64,000 bases of DNA from Linanthus parryae (Eukaryota; Streptophyta; Magnoliopsida; Ericales; Polemoniaceae). Shown one piece after another: positions 1-11,166 of the stretch. Position 1 is the stretch's first letter; each line of letters starts with the position of its first letter. Where the stretch lies: NCBI GenBank assembly GCA_023055425.1, contig JALGPY010000002.1, positions 141,171,927 through 141,235,926 of the forward strand, written 5' to 3'. Under the pieces are notes generated by a model. That model saw nothing but the letters and a program-made list of their open reading frames with translations. It was not told where the DNA came from and made no database searches. The position numbers and the translations under genes are program-made.

Positions 1-1079
1 TTTATTATTTGATTATGAAAGACAAACTGTTTTGATATATCGAACATATTTTGATCCATTGTCCTGACTATGTTTTGCAGGAAAATTTATTTCCTATATA
101 TGAAGGATTTTTTTCCTTATCTGACTTTTGCAGGAAGGAAAGTACTTAGTGAAAATGATCATATGATCAATCAGACCTTCTTCACAACTTTTTAATTTGT
201 TTAAAGGCAAGATCACAACAAAATCTCAGAAGATTATGATCAACTATCCGTTGGAGAAGTTTGTTGAAGAGAGTCAAAGCTGTTGCCCAAAATACAGGAA
301 GTTGTTGCCGAAAACCAGGGGAGATTTGCACAGTTTCAAACTGTATGAATAGAGCCCAATTTGAAGCATCAATATACAACACTCAACGAGCAAAAAGAGA
401 GACACAATTCTAAATTGACAACCATTAAATAAGATCATCACTCTCACAATCCAACACACAGAAGTTCACTGCATTCTTCACTTCAGTTCTCTACTCCAGT
501 TCTCTTCGGTATTGTACTTAATTGGTAGATAATTTCTGTAATACTTCTATACTTCATTCTAAATGATTATTCAAAGTGAAAAATAGAGAATTCTTAGTTA
601 ACCAGTTAGCTAGAGCAGGTACTAGATAGGTTAGGGAAAACCACAAGCTGTAACAGAGTAAGGTAACTCTCTGTGCTTGAGATCTAGGGCTTAGCTTTTG
701 ATTAATATGAGTTGATTTGAAAACCCTGCAGCGAGAAGATCCCTGGGGTTGAGATGTAGGTCCAAGTGGACTGAACTCTATAAATCCTTTGTCTCTTGCA
801 TTTACAGTTCATTCACATTCATAGTTTTTACGACATTCAAACTTGTCTGTTTTTCAAGGGTTTGAAACTCTTTTCAAGGCCTTGAAAAGGACTTGTCTGT
901 TTCATTGCAAACTGTAATTCTTTCCAAAGGCTTGAATTTGTGTTCAAGGCCTTGAACTCCTTTGCACTAGAACTAAAACTCTTTTCCGCCTCAAGTTTTT
1001 GCAAAAAAGTTGGCATACTCTATTCAAAACCCCCTTCTAGAGTATTTGTTCTGCATATTCATCTGCATACTCACTCTTT
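1..1079 (+). mobile_element. LTR (partial) of a SIRE-like Ty1/copia element
   Basis: This stretch is the reverse-complement relative of the LTR at about 26996-28080: the same blocks occur in the same order, including the run around 640-700 (matched near 27380-27430) and the terminal block around 1010-1075 (matched near 27000-27060). It carries the palindrome TTCAAGGCCTTGAA at 873-886 and 943-956. The start lies left of the window. It ends where a chromovirus-like LTR begins in its middle, so this copia probably inserted into that LTR and is its right-hand (3') LTR. The lineage name is inferred from the minus-strand relative, which has an extra ORF after pol. Confidence 0.7.
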
Positions 1080-1657
1080 TAACTTGTTACCTCTTTGATA
1101 TACTAGTACCCAATATGAGTTTTCACGCTTAGAACATCAAAATATTTATTTTTAGACCATGTTTGTGGAAGGTCAAGAACAAAATAGGGAATGAATCTAA
1201 GAGAAGAGAAAGGAGAGATTTGTGGCATTCTTGAGTGAGAAAAATATGGAGAAAAATGATGAAAATGATGCAACTTGTGCATATATAGTCTTAAAATAAT
1301 TGGGTGTGGTGGTCACAGCAAAATAAGTGAAAACTAGTAAGTTTCAAATCATATCATGCACACTAGCAATTTCATATTGATGCAAGTAAATGGTGTATGC
1401 AAAACATTAAATTAAATCTAGAATGCGATATTTTATTTCACATACAAATATTGCACAAAAGATCTTAAACTTATTTAAAAAGACATTATAGTTTTCAAAT
1501 GGAACAAATATACAATTTGACTTCTACTTTAGCTATTATAACTTTTCTTAATAAAAGTCTAGCATTCTTTACACGATAGTTACCTTAACACACATTTAGG
1601 TATTACTAACATCACTTAATAAAATAAATATGTAACATAAATATGAGGGTTACTACA
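1080..1657 (-). mobile_element. LTR (a), partial, of a non-autonomous chromovirus-like gypsy element
   Basis: Homologous to 13565-14046 and 17810-18381, the TG-proximal part of the LTR read on the minus strand. The minus-strand LTR start TGTAGTAACCC lies at 1647-1657. The other part of the LTR is missing because the copia LTR at 1-1079 abuts it. Unlike LTR (b), this copy keeps the roughly 107-bp segment that LTR (b) has lost. Confidence 0.8.
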
Positions 1658-2020
1658 TTGTACCCACCTTATAAAGAGTTCACCCTCGAACTCGCTTCAC
1701 GCATTTCAAACATGAATGAAATCATATAAGATTTCAACTAGTATGACATCAATGTAAAACTTACCCTTATAGGTTATCTTACCCTTTAACTCGGGATATC
1801 AAATGGATCAAGCCTGTCACGCTTACGAGAGGGAACAATAAGCAGTGTCGTCACACTTTGTACCACTCCAGCAAGCTCGTAATTATTTCACAGTTCCTGT
1901 CTTTCACGCTTACGAGAGGGAAACAATACATCGTGTCGTCACACTTTGTACCGCTCCAGCAAGCTCGTAATTGTGTCAGAAGTCCTTGTTCGACCGTATA
2001 GCATTGTGGGAACAACTTAT
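1658..2020 (-). mobile_element. Internal region 1 of the non-autonomous gypsy element (first part)
   Basis: Matches 14047-14408. It begins with the purine-rich minus-strand tract expected just upstream of a 3' LTR and a phrase (a conserved 'cgaggacgaactc'-like stretch on the minus strand) often seen at the 3' end of plant chromoviruses. It holds two copies of an 87-bp direct repeat starting at 1818 and 1905. No gag or pol similarity is visible. The region is interrupted by the copia at 2021-10163 and resumes at 10169. Confidence 0.75.
1818..1991. repeat. 87-bp direct repeat, two copies
   Basis: The phrase CACGCTTACGAGAGGGAA starts at 1818 and again at 1905, each followed by similar sequence ending near 'gctcgtaattgtgtcag'. 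The same pair, with the same 87-bp spacing, lies at 14207 and 14294, so the duplication predates the duplication of the internal region. Confidence 0.85.
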
Positions 2021-3570
2021 TGTTGGAATTGTGCCCTAGAGGCAATCAATTAATTGTGACATTTATGGATTTACGATTCATTATGTTATCGATATGGCGA
2101 TATGTTAACATGAATGAAGTCCTTAGAATATAAGTGTTATATTCTTAAATATCCCTAGTCGATTATAATGATTAATACGACAATCATCTGTAGACTAGTA
2201 TGGGGTTGGATTGATATGGAGATATCATGATCCAACACATGGGTATGCATTAGGAGTAATGGCATACTGGATTGACCCATCTCCGAGAAGGGTACATACA
2301 CGTTATGTTGAGTCACAAGCGCTTCTCGCGGTGCAATGGTATTGTCATCCTTAGACTTGAAGTCACTAGATTATCTAGTTGTGGATTATTGTGATCTTGG
2401 TAGCGTTAAACGCTACACCGTAACTGGGTAGTTATAAAGGCGTGTACTGGATACAATAAGAAGCAATCTTAGAAATCGTAGTGGAAGTAGATAGAATTTG
2501 TCCCTCCCACATAACGGGAGCAAATATCCTAGGCCACTCGAGGGATAGTGCTTATAAAATGTCTGGCCAGACTCAAATAAATCAATATGGGATATTGATG
2601 TTATTTGCACGAATAAGGCTATTCTCAGGATCGAGAAACTATGGATTGGATATACGAGTGTGACTTGTATGTCTCGTGTCCAATCCAGATATGGGGACAA
2701 AGGGATGAGACAATTACTTGTACAAGGTTTGTCATGATGACTATTCTATTTGTTGGCTAGAATGGATGTCTTGCTAGAGGCCGCTGCATATTAGTAAATT
2801 GTTACTACCAAATAAATAGAACATATGGGGTCACACGCCATATAGGGGTGAACTAGACATGGGAATTAATTAATTAATTAATATGATTAATTAATTAAAA
2901 GGATCAAATCGCAACAACTTGCTAACTTAGTAGGACTAATATGCAAGTTGGCCTAATTCATGTAGAGACATGATTAGGATTTGCCAAGGTGGCCTAATTC
3001 ATGTAGAGACATGATAAGGATTAATGGGCAAATAGAACTAATCCATGTATGAACATGATTAGGACTAGTTTGCAAAAGGGGACTAATCCGAATTCTAGTA
3101 GGACTAGAATAGGCCTTTAGGTAGTTAACAAGGAGTTGTTGGACTATATAAAGGATGCTCCTTCCTTCCTTCCCACACTAATGCTCATAACATAAGTGAG
3201 TGGGAGAGAAAAGGAGAGAGTGAGGAATCCCACAAAGGGGCCGAACCCCCCTTGGGATTGCCGCCCCACCCGTCGGCCTAAAGGGGTGCCGCCCACCTTG
3301 GCTTGCCTCGTTTTGCGTGATTCTTCTTCCTCTTCCTCTTTCCGGGCTAGCACCAAGGATTGGAAGATCAAGATCTCACCTCTAGGCGTGGATCAACCGT
3401 AGAGACGTGACACTATTCGCGTTTGAAGTCATCAAAGGAGAACCCTAAGGTGTGTTATTGATTTCTTCATTTACCATCGTTATGTCTCTTGACTTGTGAT
3501 CCTTGGAGGGTTTTGCATGGTTTATGATTGTTTATGCTTCCGTTGCGCATCCTGAATAAAAAACCGTACA
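2021..3570 (+). repeat. 5' LTR of the copia element
   Basis: Begins TGTTGGAATTGTGCCC and ends with ACA at 3570. A TATA-like CTATATAAAGG at 3144-3154 is a plausible promoter for the element. A palindromic AATTAATT-rich patch lies at 2863-2899. Short open frames in the LTR (for example around 3150-3400 on both strands) are chance. Confidence 0.95.
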
Positions 3571-3571
3571 G

Positions 3572-3585
3572 TTGTATCAGAGCCA
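3572..3585 (+). other. Primer-binding site (initiator-Met tRNA type)
   Basis: TTGTATCAGAGCC begins one base after the 5' LTR. It matches the common plant initiator-Met PBS TGGTATCAGAGCC except for the second base. Confidence 0.85.
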
Positions 3586-5220
3586 CAGGTCGTAGAGCAT
3601 AAACGTGGTTTATGTGTTACGTTTTAGTTGTTTTACACCTTAATTGATTGTTTATCACGTAAAACAAGACAAATCAAGCATGGGATGCAATTTGTCAATA
3701 ATATATCATAACAAGATCTAATTTTTGCATAAGATGCATGAATTAGTGAGTTTGAGAAATTTTAGGATCTTAGATCTAGGGTTTGGGCATCCTTGGGGAA
3801 GAAGGAGTTCTTCCAAAACAAGGAAACAACCAAACTTGGGCACCAAGCAAGGGAGTTTTTTTAGAAACAACTCCCTCAAGGAGGTTCGGCCCCCCTAGGG
3901 GACCGCCCCCTCTTGCTTGCCGCCCAAGATTGGCCGCCCTAGGGGCCGGGCGGGCCTAACCCGCGGTCTAGGCTTGTGGGTTTTGGGCCGGGCCGGTCCT
4001 AGCGCCTTGTGGTTCACCCTATTGGGCCCGGGCGATTTGATTGTTGGGCCCATGGACCGTTTTAACCCTAGAAATCCTAAAATCAATTAAAATTGACCAA
4101 GCGCGTTAAAATTGGATTTTAACTGTTTATGTGCAGTTCGCATGGTGATTGGATATGGCCTTAAGATGTGGTTTGATGTGGATGTTTAATTTTGTGTTTT
4201 GGTTTACGGCCTGCGAGCTGATATATTAATTGTAATAATTAATTAGGGTTTTATGGTCTGCGTGCCATTTTTTTTCTCAACTTGTGAGATTTATTTTATT
4301 TAGTATAGAAGTTAGCTAGTGCTAGATATAGTAGATTGTTAGTCAAGATTGAAGAAAAGAAGCCCAAAGCCAAAGAACCCACAAAAGATGGAGCATGGAG
4401 CATTCCACATGACTATGAAGGATGGACCGAAAGATCAAGACGCATGGAGATGTGTTTGCTTTTAGGGTTCATAGATAATTCCATTGGCTTGGAATTATCT
4501 TAGTTAGAAAAGGCCATATCCACATCACGTTTAATTTCTTTTTTGTGGTTGTTTACTTCATTGTCTTATTATTGTGTGGTTGGTGTATGGATGATGCATG
4601 CAATAAGGATAATAAGATAATTAGACAACCCTGATCTATTATTTGGACTTGTGCCCAAACTCAAATAGATAGATTAGTTGATTTTGATCAACAAGACAAT
4701 TAAAATTGAATTTAAAAATCCCTCAAAATTCAAATATTGTGCTCTTGCCTTCTCGTTATTTAAACACTCATTATCATCATTATTTATCAAGTTCGTGCGT
4801 GTCAAAGCATGGCGACTTGGTTCATCATGATGGAATGCGATGACACGTAACAATGTGCAATTGTTTAGATAAGAGGTTGAACACTACTAGGCTATTAATT
4901 TGATTAAGAAACCTAGAGGCAACCAATTGGGATTATCCATACGGATGGATAAATAAGGAGTTATTTGCCCAATTGAACCAAGAGTTGCATAAGGGATGCA
5001 ATTGGAATTGTTCCTACCTAAAGTAGTCAAATTATGGGTGACTTGCCAAAGCAAGCTCATAAGGAGATGAAACATGGATCTTGGCCCACTAGAAAATATA
5101 ATGATATTTTCCGCATTAATATCTTGAGGGTTTTTAATCCGTAGTAAAATAGTGGGAGCTATATTTAACAAATTAAATCCTTGTTGAATATAGTTAAAAA
5201 CGTCACAAACTTTGCATGAT
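3586..5220 (+). other. Untranslated leader of the copia element
   Basis: No credible protein. It contains a strongly GC-rich patch (about 3885-4030, rich in CGGGCC/GGCCGGG) and then AT-rich DNA. Much of 4740-5240 reappears reversed at about 62220-62530 in the copia at the right end, showing that the two elements share a leader type. Confidence 0.6.
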
Positions 5221-8200
5221 CCTATTATGTTGAATATCCATGGCATTAAAAAAACAAAAACAGGACTTTATCTTTTTCTAGACTGGTTTAAAATTGAGAA
5301 TTGTTCTCAAATAAAAGAGAAATTGTTGTACATCGTAGAACGTAAAGATCTCTTCCTACCAACTACCAAAAACACACTAAAACCTAATGGAAGGGACATC
5401 AAAGAATGGTTCTTTGGATGTGACTTGCCTCATGTTAGCTGCCATGAACTCTGAGCTCTAGAGTCAAGAAGAGAGACATGGAGAAGTATGATATGATCAT
5501 ACATTTAAAGAAGCTCTTTCAAAAGAGGGAGCTAGACATGAAAGGTTTGAAGTGTTGCTCCACTTTGGGTTATGCAAATATACTAATTCAATATGATTGA
5601 AACATTAGTGAATATGCATTATCTATGAGATAGACAAAGAATAAAAGGTTATTCACCCAAGTGGACCAAGAATTGCATTGGATGCAATTATAGTTTTGTT
5701 TTAAAGTTGATTTACTCAATATGATTGAAAAATCACTAAACAAAACACTAATAATGTGCATGGGCCAAGTTGTTAATGGATAACAACATGGGTAAGGGCA
5801 AAATAGTTTGCGCCAACCCCATGGGTATAAAGCAAGCTTGTTGCTAAAACCAAGTTGCCTTGAAGTCCCATAGATGGTGTAGAGGAAGAGATACTACCGA
5901 AAGTACCTGGAAAAAAAAAGGAATTATGAATAGAAATCTATGTGTCTATCTCATAATCATAAGTATATGATACTAGATGAGGATCTCACATTTATAGAAA
6001 TGTGGAGGATCTCAAGTGACGAAGACAATTGGATAAGGAAGAAATAATCCTACACGTGGGGCTATGAAGCAAAGGGTTGCTGAAAAGTCGTAGGGAATTA
6101 TTTCTACCTTTAAGAAATTGTTCATGAATTAGAAAAAAGCGATAATGTCCCTGCTATGAGTAGGACTATTATCATAGTTTCTTGTTTGGACAAGAAAACT
6201 CCTTATCATAATAAAGGACAAATGTTGTTCCACTTATTATGATATGCATTATTGTAATGCAATTTTGTCTAAAGTGGATTATATATCCATGATCATGATA
6301 GTTTCATCTATAAAATTAATACCTAGAGGTTTGCATATAATGATATGAACTTCACTTATATTTAGCATAATTGTTTAGGCCTCATAAATAAGAGATACAT
6401 ATGTAGAAATCCATGAGGATGGATTTCTGGAACTCATTTGATTATTGAATCATATGAGACATGTAAGACTTATTAGGCAAAGATATGATCTTTTGGGAAT
6501 CATACATATTGATATATGAAGGCCGCTAAGCACAAAGGCTAAAAATGGTTTTCAGTACTTCATCATATTTACTGATAGGATCAGAGAAATATGGATTTGT
6601 GTATCTTATGAAGAAACAAATCAGAATCCTTTGAATTGTTCAAAGTATTCAGGAATGAAGTAGAGAACCTGCTTGGCAAAAGTATTAGGGCTCTACGATT
6701 GGATCGTAGAAGAGAATACTTGAGCCAAGAGTTTGACAAGAATCTATGGGAGTATTGGATATGATCCAAAACTCGCTCCACCTAGCACGCCACATGGGTT
6801 TGACATGTCCAAGAGGAGAGTTCGAACCTTGTAGGACACAGTTCGTTCTAAGATGAGTCAAAAAGAACTTCCAGTTTACTTTTGGGGTTATGTTCTAATT
6901 ACAGCAAATTTCGCCCTTAACCTTGTTCCGTCAAAAACGGAATATGAATAACGCCATATGAGATATGGACTAGGAAGTGTCCTAGTGTGTCATTCATAAA
7001 GATTTGGGGTTATTAAGTTTATGTAAAAGAGTTTACAAATAAACTTGGACCCAGGTCGGATAAATGTTTTGTGGGATATCCTGAAAAGGATATTATTTCT
7101 ACAACCTAATCGAGAACAAACTGTTTGTTTCTCTAACCACAGTGTTTCTAGGTAGAGATTGTCTCTAAGAGAAAAAGTGGGAGGGCAGTAGAACTTGCAT
7201 AAGTTCAAGAGCCACAACAGAAAATTGATCCTTTTTGATGCAACATGAGCAGGATCAAAAGGTGTTGTGGAGTAACCTACTCTGAAAAAACAAGAACCTC
7301 GTAGGTCAGGTGGGATATATCGAGAGACTAGAGAAATAAGGATTTCTCATAACCAGTGATATATTGCTCATCGAGATCAGCCTACAACCTATGAGATGGC
7401 CTCGTGTGGGCCATACTCTCAGAAATGGCTTGGAGCCATGGGATACGAAATGGAATCCATGTATATCAACAAATTATAGACTTTGGTGGAACCACCTAAA
7501 GGGTAGGACCCATAGGGTGCAAGTGGGTTATGATGAAACCAACATGGATGGTAATATGATTACCTTTAAGGGAAAATTGGTAGGAAAGTGATTTCATACA
7601 AGCTCATAGTATAGACTATGACAAAATCTTTCCTCAATTGTGATGCTTAAATCCATTCGCATCTTGCTTGTAGCAATCTATTTATAGATTGGATCAAGCT
7701 TCTAGGAGTTGGACTCTTCAAATGGATGATGTAATCAAAGGAGTTTGGTTCCATCAAAATTGAAGATGAGACTTGTGTATACAAGAAGGTTAGTGGGAGC
7801 ACAGTTATGTTTCTGGTCTTGTATATGGAGACATAGTTAATCATTGGGAATGTTGCCCCTACTTGGCAGTCTTACGTAGATTGACTAGGGAGTTGACTTT
7901 CTAATGGTAGACTTAAGCAAAGCAACTTGTGAAGATCTATTGAGGTAGATCAAGATGGTTGTATAGCTTAGGTCATAGTACATAAATAGACAAAGGTGTT
8001 GAAATGGTTCAACGTGAAAAGAATATTGATTTTTACCCATGTCACATGGAATTAGTCTTTGGAAGGCTAATTGTCTTTCCAATTAGATTGGGAATGGACC
8101 GTATGAATTAGATTCACGAGATACGATGGAATGTACTAGGCCAGACGTGTCATAAGGCATGACACAAAGATACCAGTCAAATCCGGGTGAGCGTCACTGG

Positions 8201-8560
8201 GTAATAATCAAGATTATCCTTAAGTACTTGAGAAGAACTAAAGGATGAATTTTTGATAAATGGAGGATACGAAGAGTTTGCTGTAAGGGGTTACAGTAAT
8301 GCGAACTTCAAATCTAACAAAGAAGATTTTAGATTATAAGTCGATTTTTATGTTCTGCCCTAGTGGGAGCGACTGTGAGCTGGAAAGGTTCAAGGAAAGA
8401 TTCAGTCACTGATTCTAACATAGAGGACTGAGTAAATTAATACATAGGATGCATTTACTCAGAATATTCAATCTCAATCAAATTGTTGATAGAGGAGATG
8501 TGAATATTTTCAAGGTACCAACAGATGTCTCGCCCCTACGCAGCGGAAGCGTGGAGGGCC
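5220..8560 (+). pseudogene. Decayed copia gag-pol
   Basis: Traces in copia order: a gag-like start near 5230-5400 (a 'FLDWF' motif followed by a Lys/Ile-rich stretch); integrase at about 6360-6930 (frames recall 'NGFQYF', 'RSRY', 'ALRSD' and 'GEYLSQEF'-like motifs, broken); RT at about 7370-8100 (a 'YEMA.. KWL.AM..EMESMY' block, then 'TNMDGN'); and the RNase H end at about 8240-8450. Every domain is cut by stops or frameshifts, so no product is expected. Confidence 0.75.
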
Positions 8561-8604
8561 GCGCTAGATCAATAGACATATGATGCAGGAGATTGACTCT
8601 AGTG

Positions 8605-8616
8605 CAAGTGGGAGAC
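8605..8616 (+). other. Polypurine tract of the copia element
   Basis: The AAGTGGGAGAC sequence lies immediately before the right LTR at 8617. This is the usual copia arrangement for plus-strand priming. Confidence 0.8.
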
Positions 8617-10163
8617 TGTTGGAATTGTGCCCTAGAGGCAATCAATTAATTGTGACATTTATGGATTTACGATTCATTATGTTATCGATATGGAGATATG
8701 TTAACATGAATGAAGTCCTTAGAATATAAGTGTTATATTCTTAAATATCCCTAGTCGATTATAATGATTAATAGGACAATCATCTATAGAATAGTATGGG
8801 GTTGGATTGATATGGAGATATCATGATCCAACACATGGGTATGCATTAGGAGTAATGGCATACTGGATTGACCCATCTCCGAGAAGGCTACATACACGTT
8901 ATGTTGAGTCACAAGCGCTTCTAGCGGTGCAATGGTATTGTCATCCTTAGACTTGAAGTCACTAGATTATGTAGTTGTGGATTATTGTGATCTTGGTAGC
9001 GTTAAACGCTACACCGTAACTGGGTAGTTATAAAGGCGTGTACTGGATACAATAAGAAGCAAGTTTAGAAATCGTAGTGGACATAGATAGAATTTGTCCC
9101 TCCCACATAACGGGAGCAAATATCCTAGGCCACTCGAGGGATAGTGCTTATAAAATGTCTGGCCAGACTCAAATAAATTAATATGGGATATTGATGTTAT
9201 ATGCACGAATAAGGCTATTCCCAGGATCGAGAAACTATGGATTAGATATACGAGTGTGACTTGTATGTCTCGTGACCAATCCGGATATGGGGACAAAGGG
9301 ATGAGACAATTACTTGTACAAGGTTTGTCATGATGACTATTCTATTTGTTGGCTAGAATGATTGTCTTGCTAGAGGCCGCTCCATATTAGTAAATTGTTA
9401 CTACCAACTAAATAGAACCTATGGGGTCACACGCCATATAGGGGTGAACTAGACATGGGAATTAATTAATTAATATGATTAATTAATTAAAAGGATCAAA
9501 TCGCAACAACTTGCTAACTTAGTAGGACTTATATGCAAGTTGGCCTAATTCATGTAGAGACATGATTAGGATTTTCCAAGGTGGCCTAATTCATGTAGAG
9601 ACATGATTAGGATTAATGGGAAAATAGAACTAATCCATGTATGAACATGATTAGGACTAGTTTGCAAAAGGGGACTAATCCGAATTCTAGTAGGACTAGA
9701 ATAGGCCTTTAGGTAGTTAAAAAGGAGTTGTTGGACTATATAAAGGATGCTCCTTCCTTCCTTCCCACACTAATGCTCATAACATAAGTGAGTGGGAGAG
9801 AAAAGGAGAGAGTGAGAAATCCCACAAAGGGGCCGAACCCCCCTTGGGATTGCCGCCCCACCCGTCGGCCTAAAGGGGTGCCGCCCACCTTGGCTTGCCT
9901 CGTTTTGCGTGATTCTTCTTCCTCTTCCTCTTTCCGGGCTAGCACCAAGGATTGGAAGATCTAGATCTCACCTCTAGGCGTGGATCAACCGTAGAGACGT
10001 GACACTATTCGCGTTTGAAGTCATCAAAGGAGAACCCTAAGGTGTGTTATTGATTTCTTCCTTTACCATCGTTATGTCTCTTGACTTGTGATCCTTGGAG
10101 GGTTTTGCATGGTTTATGATTGTTTATGCTTCCGTTGCGCATCCATGAATCAAAAACCCTACA
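8617..10163 (+). repeat. 3' LTR of the copia element
   Basis: Collinear with 2021-3570, with about 30 substitutions seen by eye, a shorter AATT patch near 9461-9490 and small changes at the end. TATA-like CTATATAAAGG lies at 9736-9746. It is followed directly by the TSD CTTAT. Confidence 0.95.
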
Positions 10164-10168
10164 CTTAT

Positions 10169-11166
10169 ACCATCATAATGATATAGTTACTTGTCCAACT
10201 TGCACATGTAGCGGCCTAAAAACTTGACATTCGCACCTCGGCTGAACTTTTGACATGTTCGGATTAAAAGTAATTTACTTAATAACATGCATGCTACATG
10301 AAAATAACTTATTATACACTAAAGCATACATGACATGCATAACTCCACATAATACATCACACAGCTTGTATGCTCAATTATTAAAAATAAAAATAAAAAC
10401 ATATTTCATGCACATACTTGGACATAACATAACATTTCATGACAAACATAACAAACTTTTTCTCTACAACCTTATTTTGGACATGAAAATCACACTTGTC
10501 GCATATACGCACTCCAATTAGAACATCCTGTAACACAGTTCAAAGCATGTTATATTTTTCTATTTTTTCTAACATCATACATAATCGAGAAACATAGCAT
10601 ACATAGTTTCCATGATCTTCACATAACATGTATATGAGTTTACATATATAGAACCCTACATACATGAAAGACGCATCGCGACAATATACATATCATATAA
10701 ACTTACTTATCATATTAGCACATAAAAGCACCCCCACATACTTAGTATCAGCATCTTGTTATGTAAATATTATAAATGTAATTCTACTTGGTTCGGGACC
10801 ACATAACATGAAAATGCTTCTTCACTTTCCAGATCTTACATCTCATAACTCTTACACCAAATATCACAAAGTTTACAAGTCATGTATCATTCACATAACA
10901 CGCTCAGGCAAATACATAACAATTCAAAACCATGGTACCATATTTGATTCATAAGCTCTTATATTCTTGCCTTATATACTAGGTCATATTATTGTAAAAC
11001 TTAACTTATAACACTAACTTCCATAAGTACTAGCATCACAACGCCATAGCACACAAGTACTCAAAACATAGTTACTCTTACAAACTTATATACATAAAAC
11101 ACATAAAGGGGTTCTTACAATGTACTAATACTAGGTATCTATAACCTTGAGCTCTGATACCACAAA
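10169..11166 (-). mobile_element. Internal region 1 of the non-autonomous gypsy element (second part)
   Basis: Continues the region interrupted at 2020 and matches 14409-15406. Near its right end is GCTCTGATACCA (11151-11162), which on the minus strand is TGGTATCAGAGC, a perfect initiator-Met PBS core, placed just inside the LTR that begins at 11167. Nothing in it resembles gag or pol; open frames such as 10255-10521 and 10664-10954 are unsupported. Confidence 0.8.

Larger units (their letters stand above)
2021..10163 (+). mobile_element. Ty1/copia LTR retrotransposon, complete ends, decayed coding region
   Basis: Two LTRs (2021-3570 and 8617-10163) in the same orientation begin TGTTGGAATTG and end ..ACA, flanked by the 5-bp target duplication CTTAT (2016-2020 and 10164-10168). 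A PBS lies just inside the left LTR and a polypurine tract (gtgggagac) ends at 8616. The LTR start resembles the Angela/Tork group of plant copia elements. The order gag, integrase, RT, RNase H can be traced but is full of stops and frameshifts. By eye the LTRs differ at about 30 positions in 1550, plus a small indel. Confidence 0.95.

Noticed and set aside
10255..10954. Two plus-strand ORFs of 88 and 96 codons
   Set aside because: Low-complexity AT-rich internal region of the non-autonomous element; the homologous region at 14480-15200 does not keep the frames.
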